Shown: positions 1 through 12,200 of the stretch, in pieces
Layout: the number at the start of each line of letters is the position of its first letter
Position numbering within the stretch: position 1 is the stretch's first letter
From: Linanthus parryae
Taxonomy: Eukaryota > Streptophyta > Magnoliopsida > Ericales > Polemoniaceae
Direction of reading: 5' to 3'
DNA: 64,000 nucleotides
NCBI GenBank assembly: GCA_023055425.1
Contig: JALGPY010000077.1
Span: 1 to 64,000 of the forward strand
The notes under the pieces: model-generated
Told to the model about the DNA's origin: nothing
Seen by the model: the letters and a program-made list of their open reading frames with translations, nothing else
The model's database searches: none
Position numbers and translations under genes: made by a program

Positions 1-52
1 AAATCTATGAAGCACGTTGTCGTGCCAAACCACCCCGAGGCCACAGGGTGCA

Positions 53-55
<3 letters not shown>

Positions 56-83
<28 letters not shown>
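56..83. repeat. Poly-G run (28 nt)
   Basis: An uninterrupted run of 28 G near the window start. Runs this long are rare in plant DNA and length-unstable in sequencing. A matching C run lies at 20721-20751. The real length may differ from what is shown. Confidence 0.9.
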
Positions 84-169
84 TATGGCGGGGTCAACTT
101 GGTACTTCTAAACATTTTTGGGCTCACTGTGGTATTTATGGAAGTTCATTTTAAACAGCAAAAATCGTA

Positions 170-293
170 AAAGAACTACTACCCTGTCTAGAACCGCGAC
201 TGAGAGAGAAAGGGAGAGCGAGCGAGTGAGCAGAGAAAGGCCGCCATCGCTGCCCATAGCCGTCTTCGCCGCCGACCTCCTCGTCCTCTTGAG
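170..293 (+). other. Probable 5' non-coding exon of TRM6
   Basis: A purine-rich then CT-rich stretch ends at a plausible donor (TTGAG|GTATC, GT at 294). A good acceptor (TTTGCAG, AG ending at 1793) lies 98 nt before the TRM6 start codon. This suggests a 5'-UTR exon, a 1.5-kb 5'-UTR intron (294-1793) and a second UTR segment (1794-1890). No transcript evidence is available and the transcription start is a guess. No other gene is visible in 1-1890. Confidence 0.4.
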
Positions 294-399
294 GTATCAA
301 TCGAACTATCTTCTTCTTCTTCTCTCTCTGTCTCCGTCTCTGCCCCTGCCTTGGTTGGTCCTTTTGATTCTCCTTTGTGAAAGTGTGAATCTGTGTGGG

Positions 400-415
400 T
401 TTTTTTTTTTTTTTT

Positions 416-447
<32 letters not shown>
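400..447. repeat. T-run followed by (TA)n microsatellite
   Basis: About 21 T followed by about 13 TA dinucleotides, inside the presumed 5'-UTR intron of TRM6. The short reading frame across it is low complexity. Confidence 0.9.
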
Positions 448-741
448 CTGTGCATCTGTGGACTGTAGGTTTGTGTTTGGGAATCTGGGTATATGAATTT
501 GTGTGTTTTGTGTTTTGGGAACTCTATTCCAATGTTATCTGTGACTTGTGAGTTGTTTTACTGTCTATTGCCAGGTTATTGTGTTTGATTTATTTATTCT
601 TACTTGGTGCTTATACACAAATAATATGAAATATACATATAAATAAATTCAACGCACCCCGGCCGCACCGCACCCTTAAGTTTTAGAAATTTTCCGCGAC
701 CGCACCAAGTTCAGGCACCCCCTCCCTGATGAAAGTCTGTT

Positions 742-1150
742 AAATGCGAGTTTAGTAAATTACCGTTGTAGTAGTACTAGCTAATTGAGAAGAGCCGAGA
801 AATTTCAAATTGATGAAAATTCTGTTACTGCTATTGTAAATAGATGTTGCACACACTTAGAAATGCGAGTTTAGTAAATTACCATTGTACTAGCTAATTG
901 ATAAGTGTCTAGAAATTTCAAATTGGTGAAAATTCTGTTACTGCTGTTGTATATCGGTGTTGCACACACTTTGAAATGCGAGTTTAGTAAATTACCATTG
1001 TACTAGCTAATTGAGAATAGCCGATAAATTTCAACTTGATGAAACTTCTGTTACTGCTATTGTATGTAGGTGTTGCACACACTTCGAAATGCGATTTAGT
1101 AAATTACCATTGTACTAGCTAATTGATAAGAGTCGAGCAATTTCAAAATT
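742..1150. repeat. 113-119 bp tandem repeat, 3.5 copies
   Basis: Units begin with AAATGCGA at 742, 861, 974 and 1087, so the periods are 119, 113 and 113 bp. Each contains the shared phrases TTTAGTAAATTACC, CTAGCTAATTGA, AATTTCAA and GTTGCACACACTT. The first unit has a 6-bp insertion near its start and the last is truncated after about 64 bp. The array sits in the presumed 5'-UTR intron of TRM6. I do not recognise the family. Confidence 0.9.
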
Positions 1151-1890
1151 GTTGGCGTGCTTATTTTTGTAAGGGAATAGAAAAGGTAAACTTTATCAAA
1201 TTTTTGTAGCTAGGGCTTATGGAAGATATGGATTTGTATATGGTTTGAAGCCTCCACAGTTTGTACCTCAAAAGTGTTATATACTGTACATGGAGATCCA
1301 TACCCAACTCTTAATCACTGGCGGAGCCAGGAATCCAAATAGGTGGGGGGAGGGGGGGGGGGATCTCTATATGGAAAGTTAAAATAGTACCTAACAGAAA
1401 AATAATATTAGAACCAACCCCGTTATAGATTGTTTAGTGGTGCCTAGAACTCCAGTGGATAATATGTATTTTTCAACAAGTCGTGGGAAATATCTTCTTT
1501 TCTCTAACGGGGAAAAGTTGAATATTGTGGGGCACAAGTAGTCTAGTGTCAATAATGTGGGGCTTTTTTGTTGGGGCACAATTGAATTTATGTTACAAAT
1601 AAAGGGGTTTTATTGTACTTCTGGAAAATTCAGGGGGGCAAGTGACCCCCCTTGCCCCTCTACAGCTTCTCCCCTTCTCTTAATGCCTGTTTTTGAAATT
1701 AAATACAGGGATGTAATCTATATGGCTATATGCACGCAGCTCCATTTCTGTTTGTACCACATTTCACTAATTGTGCTGTAAACTACTTTGCAGGGAACAT
1801 CTCTTGTAGAGCTCCAGAGTTCGTCTCCCTCCTCAACCCTTTATTCTTGCTATTCAAAGTTAATCTTTGTTCTAACGGTGAATGTCCAAG

Positions 1891-3123
1891 ATGTCGTCAA
1901 ATAACAAACTTGACGATACGAATCAAAACGATCGAGTTACATGGGAAGGTTGCAGCGTGTTGCTCGATATTAACGATGGTGACCGTCTTGTTTTCGCTCG
2001 TCTCACGGCTGGCTCGTAAGTTCTGTGACTTATATCAATCAATAACTTTGGTTTGAGGGTCTGCTCTGTTCTTCATCGAGTTGGATGAATACTGCAGGAC
2101 TTTGAAAATCGGGAATAAGAATTGCTCTCTCCAGCCTTGATTGGTTGCCCATTTGGCTCGTTGTTTGAAGTTGAGAATGGAAAAGAAGGGCCGTATCTCT
2201 CTCGTGCCGTCTTAACCGTAGAGGGTCTGGCCTTTTTAGACTTCGTATTTTTGAGTTGTGCAATATTTTTCCAAATTTCTGATACATTTGTTGGATTTAT
2301 ATCAATATTAGATGGTAATGTTGAAGAGAAAGGAGAAAGCCTGTCTAAAGAGGAGTCCAAAGACAACCGAGCAATAGTTGACAACAACACTGCTCAAAGT
2401 CTTACTGGTGAAGATTATTGATAAGATGAAAAGGTGAGAATATTGTTTTAAGAGAAGTTGCGCTTGACATTCCTTACATTAGAAAATCAAGAATGCATTT
2501 TACGGATTTTGCTCGCCTGTGCTGTGAATTTGTTATATGGATTGTTAGACGTGACTGCAGACTGCGGCCTTTGGACTGTTAGTTGTTTTACTTCTACGGC
2601 ATTGTTTGGTCAGATTGAATGGGGATAAAAATCCTCATTACTTCTGAAGTCCCCAATAATCTGTACATTTGAAGACTGCTCTTATATTTCTAGATATCCA
2701 TTAGAAGGTCTATTCGGTGTTACCATTTCAATGGCATGAAGTACAAACTTGATAGCATTAGATAACTTATACTAGTACTATAAATCCTCATTACTTTTGA
2801 CGTCCCTAATAAGCTGAACATTTTAAAGATACATTGCTATTTTATTCTATATATTCATCACAAGTTCTCTTCAGTGTTAGATAGGTTCTACTATTCCCCG
2901 CACTCAAACCACTTCAATGGCATGAATCACTTTGACATGAATTACTTTGGATTGTTGAAGCTGCACTTTCTTGGAGAAAGTAGCTCATAGTTGATGGTGA
3001 AAGAACTTCTAACTTCCAGCAGATGAGACATAGAAAGGCATTATGTCACTTAAATCAATTTTGGAAAGTGTTTTCCTATCTATATCCATATCTTGTCGAC
3101 CTTTATACTATATACATGTACAA

Positions 3124-3205
<82 letters not shown>

Positions 3206-6200
3206 GTAATTTACACTTATTACTCCCGGGTTTAGGTAAATATGCAATGCACACCCTCACCGTTTGCCAATTGACAGGGGACACCCCTATTTTGCGTCAA
3301 AATATTTACACTTTACACCCTCCCGTCAACAGCCGTTAAGTGACTGTGAGTTGGCAGTGGGGTGCACCTTTGGGTGTTTGGTTCATGTCTATTATGCCCT
3401 CTAATGATACAAAATGTCCTTTTTAACCATTAGAAGCTTAAATATTACTATTTACACCATAAATTGTATGACTCTTTTACCTCTCCATGGATCAAATTCC
3501 ATATTTTGTTGTTGTTAAACGGAAAATTTGTCGAGAATGAAAATCATCATTGAGTGACTTTGAAGTTTTATTTAACAAAATTAATTCTGGTAGAGTTCTT
3601 GTCAAATATCAACATCAATTTGTGATTTAGTTACTAGAATGATAATGAATTTTTTAAAGTGAAACTAAAGAATGGCATTGAAATTATCCAAAGCTAAAAT
3701 ACAGAGGATTATAGTAGTTGATACAACCCAAGCTTGTTAAAATTCAAGCGTTGAATTTAAAGAAGTCCAGCATTCAACTTGCTGTGATATGCTAAAAAAG
3801 TGTTTGTGAACACAAGAAACACACATAAGATACAAGTTGACTGCTTTCGGATGACTCAGTTTTTTAGACTTGCAGGTGATGTATACACAGATGCGATAGT
3901 TTTTTTCATCCGAGTTGAGTGCTTTCTATATGTTGCTATAGATTGATTAACCCTCAATCTTTTTCATCCATTGGCGTCGGAGAGTCACAGAGAGAATTTT
4001 TCGGTGGCAATAGCATTATTGAAGGTCTTAAATGAACCAACAAATTAGAGGTGGATTGGTTTTTTTGGACTTTATGTAACTTGTAAAGATTGAGGGTAAA
4101 ATAGTACTTCCCATTTTCCATTAGATTCTGTCTAAATTAACGGTGTCCCCTGCCGATTGGCAAATATTAAGGGTACTCAATGCCTATTTACCATAACTCG
4201 AGGCTGATCTGTGTAAATTACCCTATAAAATATTTAAAGTTATATGGGCAAATTAGTACTTTTGCATTTTCCGTCCATGACCGTTATTAACCGTCCAAAA
4301 TAGGGGTGCTTTCTGTCAATCGATAGTTCTAGGTTGCATTCAGCTTTTGGGTACAACATCGTATGCCCTAATAGTCATAGGCAGTGACTAAGTTTTTAGG
4401 CTGGCTGTCAACTTAACGCAACTCTCCTTCACCCGGGCTTGGGATCGGCTACTATATTATGATAAGACAGTATGGCACTAGCAGGTGGAGTTTTACATGG
4501 ATGGTGGTAGATAAGGGAGGGTGGCATGATAAGACACAACTTAATCAAACTATACCTAATAGGGAAATGAGTTTAGACAGCGAAACTGGAGAAGTTTGAT
4601 CCATGGAGCTGACCCTGGTTAAATTGTTAAAAGGCTTGTTGTTGTTTGTTGTTGTATTTCTCATGCCCTCATGTAAAAGTTGTAGAGGTCTATTACTCAA
4701 TTACTCTATTACTTGGACCCGTACCTGGACCAAGCACTACACACATGCATCTTACCTAGGTTAGATGCAGAACCTCAGTAATTTATTCAAGTAAAGAGTT
4801 ATGATCCATTCTGCTAGATTGTATATTTCTTTACTGGTGAACATAGGGATGACGGGTTTTGTCTTCACCTTGAATGTTCAGCAATTAGATTAGATTGTGT
4901 TTGGGGGTGAGCTGATGACTCCTTTGTTTATGATGTTGACCGAATGAAAGAGAATGAAAGAAATAGGGGAAAGTTAAGAAGAGTACTTGGGCGAAACCTA
5001 AAATTTGAATGTATAGTTTTGTGAATCGCTAACTTATTTGTCTAAAGGTTTAGTGGATGTCCTTTTCTTCTTCTGGTGTTCGTTGCGCTGTGTGTTTCTC
5101 TTAATGTAACGGGCTCATTTAATTTTAACTGCATCGGTGTTAATTTGACATATGCTAGCTGAATTCAGTATTCAAATATGTATTTGAACTTGCTTATCAG
5201 TCTTTGCTAAGACTTCCTAATGAATATATTATTATGCAGACAGGGTGTTACTGGTGATGAAATAGTTCAGGCTCTCATTGCAAACAGTGCAACTTTTGAT
5301 AAGAAAACATCATTTTCCCAAGTAAGATTCTCCAGAATAAATTTATGCTCCGCACAATATACTACTTGGGATACTGCTTATGTGTTGTTGTGTAAGATAA
5401 CTTCTACTTTCCTTGCAGGAGAAATATAGACTAAAGAAGCAAAAGAAATATGCACCCAAGTTAATTTTGAGGCGCCCTTTGACACGGAGGTAAAGTTTGT
5501 CCTTCACATCCTTAAATATGATTCCCTTTGATATTACAGAGACAGAGTGGGTCTCTATAATGAAGTTATTTCCAATTAGTATCTTGCACTGTGTGTACGG
5601 AATTCCAAAATGTTCCACAGTAGGCTAAATTAAATTTATTGACTTGTTAACTGTTGTGAAAATGAAACTTAGAATGAACCTTTATCCACATATTATCTTC
5701 TCTTCCCTTAGCTACTGTTTCTTACTCTTACTTCCATGTGTGCTTGGAGCTGCCAGGATTAATTCGACAAAGCAACTCGTTTTTCATGACTTTTGGCTGT
5801 TCGATTTCTATTTTTCTAAATCTTCACGTATGTTATTGTGTATACTTCCACATTTGTTAAAATTAATGGAATAACCATGTTATTACAGTAAACATATAGG
5901 CAGTGTCTATTTTTATCATGAAAGATGTGAACCTTACACTACCAAATTAATAAATTCAAGTTATGCATATATGATGTTCTTGGTAAACTGAAGCAAGAGA
6001 CGTCTGGAATTTCCTTTACCGTATGCATGTAAACCAGAATTAACTTTCAAAGTCAACATATTTTGCTGCAAGTGTATATATACTTTAGCTGTTAATTGTT
6101 TGTCTTAAGGTCAAATATTAAAATACCACTCAAACACTGAGGGTTAACCCTGACAGACTTGGTGGTTCTCGTTGATAAAGAATATCACATATATATATAT

Positions 6201-9200
6201 ATATGTATATATTGCCAAGTACGTAGAACATCAATTATGGAGGGGGGATGGGGGGGGGGGGGGTTGGGTATTGAACCCTCACCAATGCTTGGTGCTTAAA
6301 ATACCTTTACCATTAGGCTAGTAGCCAGTTGCAAAATTAATAACTATATTGGGATCACTTTTTTGGGTGTTGTTTAGATATGTAAAATAGATGAAGGTTG
6401 AAAGGAAACTATCACAATTTCCAAGCAATGCACATTACATGATTTATCTGTAAGAATTACACTATTTTTGTTTTCTAGAAAGTCTATGCTACTGATTGGA
6501 TACGGGTGTTTGTTTGCTGTTGTCTGACGCATGTTATTCGATTGCTTTCCAGTATATGTGAGACATATTTCAAGAAGTATCCAGCCAGAATCGGGTAATT
6601 ATATCACCTACTCGTTTCTTTTCTTTATTTATTTTTTCAAAATTGTTATTTACCCGTCCTTATCAATCAAACATCATGACATCTATCTGTACGTTCAAAT
6701 AGCTTTTATGGATAGTCAGTCAGTGATTCTGCTGATCCACGGATTGTCTACTTGTTAAACCTTTTTGTGCATTGGCTAGTGTTTATCATTGTGATTTCAT
6801 GGAAGTTTTTGTTTAAAAATGTTTCTAGCAGAAGTTTCTCTTGGCTATTTTGTTTTGCTTTCTGGTTAAGCTAAGTTTTTAACTTTTAAGCTCCCTCCAT
6901 ATTTGCATTTCTAAGGCCAAGCCGTGTTTCGTATGTGCTTTCATTCTTTCTCGCTGGTACATCCCAGGGAAACGGCCAGGAATCGAGTTGGTGGGTCACA
7001 TTATGCCATGTATTGATAACTCCCACACCAGAAATTTAAATTGGCAATGCGATTAATAAGATACTCGGGTACTCTCATTAATTGGTTTTGAGGTGGAATC
7101 CTATGGACTTAATATAATATCGGAGCAAGGCCTATTCCTTAACTTGTTGGTCAAACGGCCCACGCTCTGTCTACCTCACTGTTTCTCTGTCATCAACTTC
7201 AACGTGTCCTGCTTAAATGTCTCCACAGCACCACACATGAGGGGAGTTTTGAAAAGTCCTGCATGGGGAGTTTACGATATAGTGATATACAATTATAACT
7301 AATTGGATCGGGATCCACTCCCCTCATTGGCAATTGGTTTTGAGGTGGAACCATGTGGATTCTTAATACCAAGTACAGTTTAGATCTAGGAAGAAAGAAT
7401 TGTAATCTTTGAGAATCAAGGAAATACTCTGCAAGGTGATTATCATACCAAGCATATATATGCTATATTTCTCTTGTTGGACACAAGTATATACACGCTG
7501 ATTTTAGTTTGGCTTATTCTTGATTTGTATTTTCTAAAAAGTGAGGCCCTCTTGACGCTATTACAAAGCCCTTAAACTCTGCCCACAATCAGAAGTTAAT
7601 TATTTCAATGGATTGTAATTTGCATTATTTAGAGAGATAAAGAGAACTCTAAGCTATCAAAGTATAATGTAGCATTCAGTTCAAGAAGATTTCCTTCACA
7701 TATAAAAACTGCCTTCTTTACTCAAATTTGTAACTGTAATAATAAACTGTCAAATATCATGGTCTAAAAAAGGCTACACAAAATAAATGAACTAATGAAT
7801 CCCACAAATTTATGTACAAATTTTCATACCTTAACAACACCAACAACTTATCTTTACGATGCGGTTTCAATATATATTTTTCTCCGGCTGTTCACCTCTC
7901 GTTGTAATGACTTGAGTTGAGTGAGATTCAGCCTCCTGGACTGAAAAAGGAGTCAAGATTTTTATTGGGACCTTTGAAAGGCTTAAATATTAGAGGATTA
8001 TTTCTCGAAAAAATAATGAATAGGAAAAGTATGTAATGGTAGAAATAGTACTTATTGGAGCCTATTTTAGCTCTGCAGGGTCGTATTTGTGAAATTTTTA
8101 GGATAATATACATCCTCACATGCCACCAGTGACCATGTAGCCAATGTCCTAAACCGACATATGTTGTTGATATGCCTCAAACATGGGTATGCATGCAAGT
8201 ATTGCCTTTTTGTTAATTCATGAATGCAAGATGGAAAACAATTCATGCAAAATAAAGTTATTATTTTTCAGGTAACTGATCCCTTAAAGGTGAGGAGCAT
8301 ACAATAACAACTTCGGTGAATATGGTTATTTTCAATTCGTATCATGTAATCCAGATCATAGCCCATAGCTTTTCTCCAGTATTGGGATGCTTTCATGTGT
8401 ATATGAATATAGTTTGCAAACATCTGGTTGTCAAGGACCTACCATACATGGTAGCTCATGGGAGCTAACAAGCATAGATGGACATATGCATTCTGTAGAC
8501 TAGGGTACTTAATATTGTTACTGTTGCAAAAAAGTTATTAATAAACTATGTATACTTAATATTTGATTGTTATAAGGTGGGAGACTAATGGTTTATTGAT
8601 GGACGACCTGATAATTCGCCGACAAGGTTCTATGGGTTGAAATCACAAACTAGATGGAGAAATAATTCCGGATAAAGTTACTTCATCATTAATAAATGTT
8701 GGTTACCTGCTAGGCTGCTAGTGACTAGAAAAACGTACCAGCTCTATCAATGAATCATGAGTCAATGAAGGATAATAAATAAAAGGCAGATACTGTCTTA
8801 ACATTAATGGGCAGATACTGTCTTAACATCTGTGCAAAAGTACCGTCATTAATCTGGGACCAAATATAATTTTAAGGAATCAGTAAATTTAGAATAATTG
8901 TAGAGACCCATACATCAAAGAAGGAATACTCTAAGACAAAAGAACAGTCGGTACAGCTATTAAATATTTTGTGCGAGTCATTGAATTTACTAGGGTTACA
9001 GAGAAACCTAACCTTGATAGATCAAGATTCGGTGGGGGCAAAGGAGCCCTGTTGGTTCCCCCGTCCGGTCTGCCTTTGGAATCTTTACGCTTTTCTGGGA
9101 AACTTGCACATAATAACTTATTTGCAAGCCCTTTTGTCCATTATGTATTCTTAGCATCTGTACCACAGGATCGTTATGCTTTATTATTCGTTGCTCGGTG

Positions 9201-12200
9201 GAACCTTTGAACTTTTGGCTTGTCCTATTTTGGTAAAGCATGGTAGCTTATTGTTACCAGATTATAATTTTATCTACAACTCTTTCAGGTTTTTGCGTGT
9301 GGACACTTTATCTCTTCTTCTGTCTTTGGCGAACGTTAGTGCAAATTCAGATGTCCTCGTGCTGGATATGATTGGTGGAATCCTTACTGGTGCTGTGGCT
9401 GAACGGTTGGGAGGTATGCTTTTCGGTTTCTAAGTTTTCTGCTGTTTGGAGTCCTTATAAAATCTGCTTAATCTGGATTTATACCTTGGGACCATACACA
9501 AAAACCTTGTCAAATTTTAAGCTCTGTTTAAGTAAATTTTCAGACCACGTATGTTTAGTGATAGCAACTGACTGATGAAAGCTAGGGGACATCTTATTTT
9601 TTTTGCTAGTTTTGATTTCATGATTCTATTATGAAGAAAATTGAAAAGAAAAGGTAGAAAGCCTGGATAAGAAAGTGGGTGGCAATAACGGTCCGTACTG
9701 CAACCTTTTCCTATAAACACATTCGGCAAGGTTTTGACACGGAGTGTTTGATGGTGCCGGCGTGTCGCTGCCTTATGGAGCCGTGTCCAGTGCAGTTTCC
9801 GTTATTCGTCTGCTGCGTCTCAATCCAGATCCGACTTCCCTTTCGACGGCAGCGTGGCTTGAGGGGAGTTTCTCGGGTCACTGGTGTCGTTCCTCTCAGA
9901 CAAGTGCAACTGGTCCTCGTCTTCATTGCGGGGAGCAGAGATCGTTGCGTTTTGTGATAACAATGTTTTGGGCGTTTCTTATTCATCTCGTTTCTTTAGC
10001 TTACCATGTTTGGATCTGGGCCTGTTGTTTCGTTGAGGTTGGGTAATGATGGTCTAGCCGAAGGAGTGGTAAGGGGCTGCTGATGTGTTGTTGATGGAAG
10101 AAACTGTTGGAGTTGCTGTTTGTTGGATTGTTTTTTCTACGCTTGGGTCACATCGGTCTTTGTGGTTAGTCGTAGAGCAATCCTGGGTTTCTAATGCCAT
10201 GCACAAGGTCTCTTCTTCTTCTTCCTTTTTTTTTTTTTTATTTTTTTATTTTTTTTAAAGTCTGTGGGTCGGTGGCTTCGGAAGAGATGGCCCCCTTTTG
10301 TTTTGGAGGTAAGAGTGTTGCGAAGGGGTAGGAGTGGTCGTTCTCTGGCTGTATCAAGTGGCAGTGAGGGGAGGTGGAGGACAACCCTGTTACCGGGAGA
10401 TGAGAAGGGGTTTGGTTGGGCCCCTACTGCTAGGTGCTTGATTTTATTCGTGCTTGTTCCGTGGCCAGGTCTCTGATACCTGTTGCTGTAGCTCATACAG
10501 TGCTTCAAACTACAAAGGAAGAGGCTTCCGGTTTCTCCCAGTGATGTGCTATTGGTCAGGTTGTTGATGGCAATGGTCTTGTAGGATTCCAGAGGTGGGC
10601 TATGAGGAATTGCGGAGAGAATGCTGCGGGTGCAAGTTTTTCCACTGCATAAAGGGTTGCTTATTTTTGTGTTTCAGAGTCATTGGAGGCTTCTCATGCA
10701 TCAGTTGATCTTTATAGTGTATCGCACTATCGCCTGAGGTTGCTGAGCGGATTAATGAAGTTTCAATCTGGGCATTAGTTTAAAAGACCAAGAACCATGG
10801 AGCACGCCTGCGAAAAAGCTGGGAGTTAAGACGAGCAAAGGAGTGGATAGACCTTCATTTAATTTTAATATTCCTGTTCGCAATAGCTTTCAGGCTTTGC
10901 AGTGTCTGCCAATGGTGCTTGCCAGCAGGAGTGCCATAACTAGAAGGCATTGGTGTTGGCGATAGGCAAAGTTAATTCAGTAGACTGTAACATTTATTTG
11001 CAGAGTTGGAGCGAGGAGGCTTGTGATGGTTTTGATGTTGAAGAGCCTACTTCTGTCAGGGATGTAGTAGATAGTGAGGATTTCATTGAGTGTAACCAGT
11101 GGTGGGCGATGGTGGAGAGGATTGTGAGAGTGCCTCAGTTCTGTTGGTATTGTGGAGTCACACGGTGTTGCTTATCAGTTGGATGTTGTTAAGTGCAGTC
11201 TCATGGATATTTTGCCTCCTTCCAGTGCTGATGATATGTTGAAGTTGGGGAAATTTATGGGGTTATCCTATAATGGTCAGGAGCAGCAAGGCTTTTCATT
11301 CTGTTCAGGATGAGAAGCTCCGAACAAAATCACTCAGGTGAGGGCAAGGCTTTTCGACCGGCACTGAATTGAGAATTAAAGCAATTGGATTCTACAATGA
11401 AGTCTGAGGTGTTTGAATAAATAAGTTTCCTAGGAAGATGGATAATATGTCTTTGTTTTTCTGTTCTCAGGAGATCTATTCCCGAGACTTGTAAGTTGTT
11501 GACCTGTCTTAATTTTTGTAGGCTAAGATCCGAGTACTTTTCAAAACCATGCATAGAAGATTACTATAGTTGTCTTGAAAAGTAAAGAGAGAGTATTTTT
11601 TACTCAGAAGCTTCGTCGTCAAGTTATTCGTTTCATTTGATTTCCTAATAATTGGTTGATATATTAGTAATCTTGCACTTGTATGACGTTGGGTCCTCGA
11701 CAGGTACAGGTCATGTGTGCAATACATATCTTGGACGGAAGCCATATCCTATGGATATTGTAAGAATGTTCAACTTCAGCAGTGAAACTTGCCGAAGGTG
11801 CGTATGTTTTTAGCTCTGCGAAGCTTGGAAGTCCTGTTCTCTTCTATACTTCATCATTATCCTTCTCATGCAAGCTCGTTAGCATTAATATTGAACTTGT
11901 ACTAAAATATTTTCCTGGTCTTTCTTGTTTTAATTGCACTTTTTCTGAGGCCGTTTACTTGTTTATGTGGTTTAGGATTGTGCGGTGCTCGATCGACGAC
12001 CTTTCTGCATCTGAAAATGGGAGTTCTATGCAAATAGGGGAACCTGGAGATATCTGTAATCTTTCAAATGTATGATAAACTCCACAAGTGTCTAAAAGCA
12101 TGTCGTCTTAGGGTTTTTAACTGTATCAGTTGCCCGTTTTGCAGGAACAAGAATCTTCTATTTGTAGTGTAAATGTGGACGCGGCGGAGGCACTTCCTGA

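Larger units (their letters stand above)
2434..5239 (+). other. TRM6 intron 2
   Basis: An intron of 2.8 kb (AAAAG|GTGAG to TATGCAG). It holds a compound microsatellite, a 1.0-kb long-TIR element and a truncated relative of it. No coding sequence was found. Confidence 0.7.

Noticed and set aside
2218..2311. Extra 94-nt intron in TRM6 exon 2
   Set aside because: Sites are weak and removal would shift the conserved blocks, which share one frame, out of frame with each other.
2073..2390. - strand frame over TRM6 exon 2
   Set aside because: Shadow of conserved + strand TRM6 blocks.
3023..3339. Frames encoding SLSLSL and YIYIYI
   Set aside because: Translations of the TC/TA microsatellite.
8969..9241. 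Overlapping short frames on both strands in a TRM6 intron
   Set aside because: Three frames are open at once and none matches a known domain.
10191..10508. 105-codon - strand frame ending in a Lys run
   Set aside because: The Lys run is a translated T-rich tract and the rest has no recognisable content.
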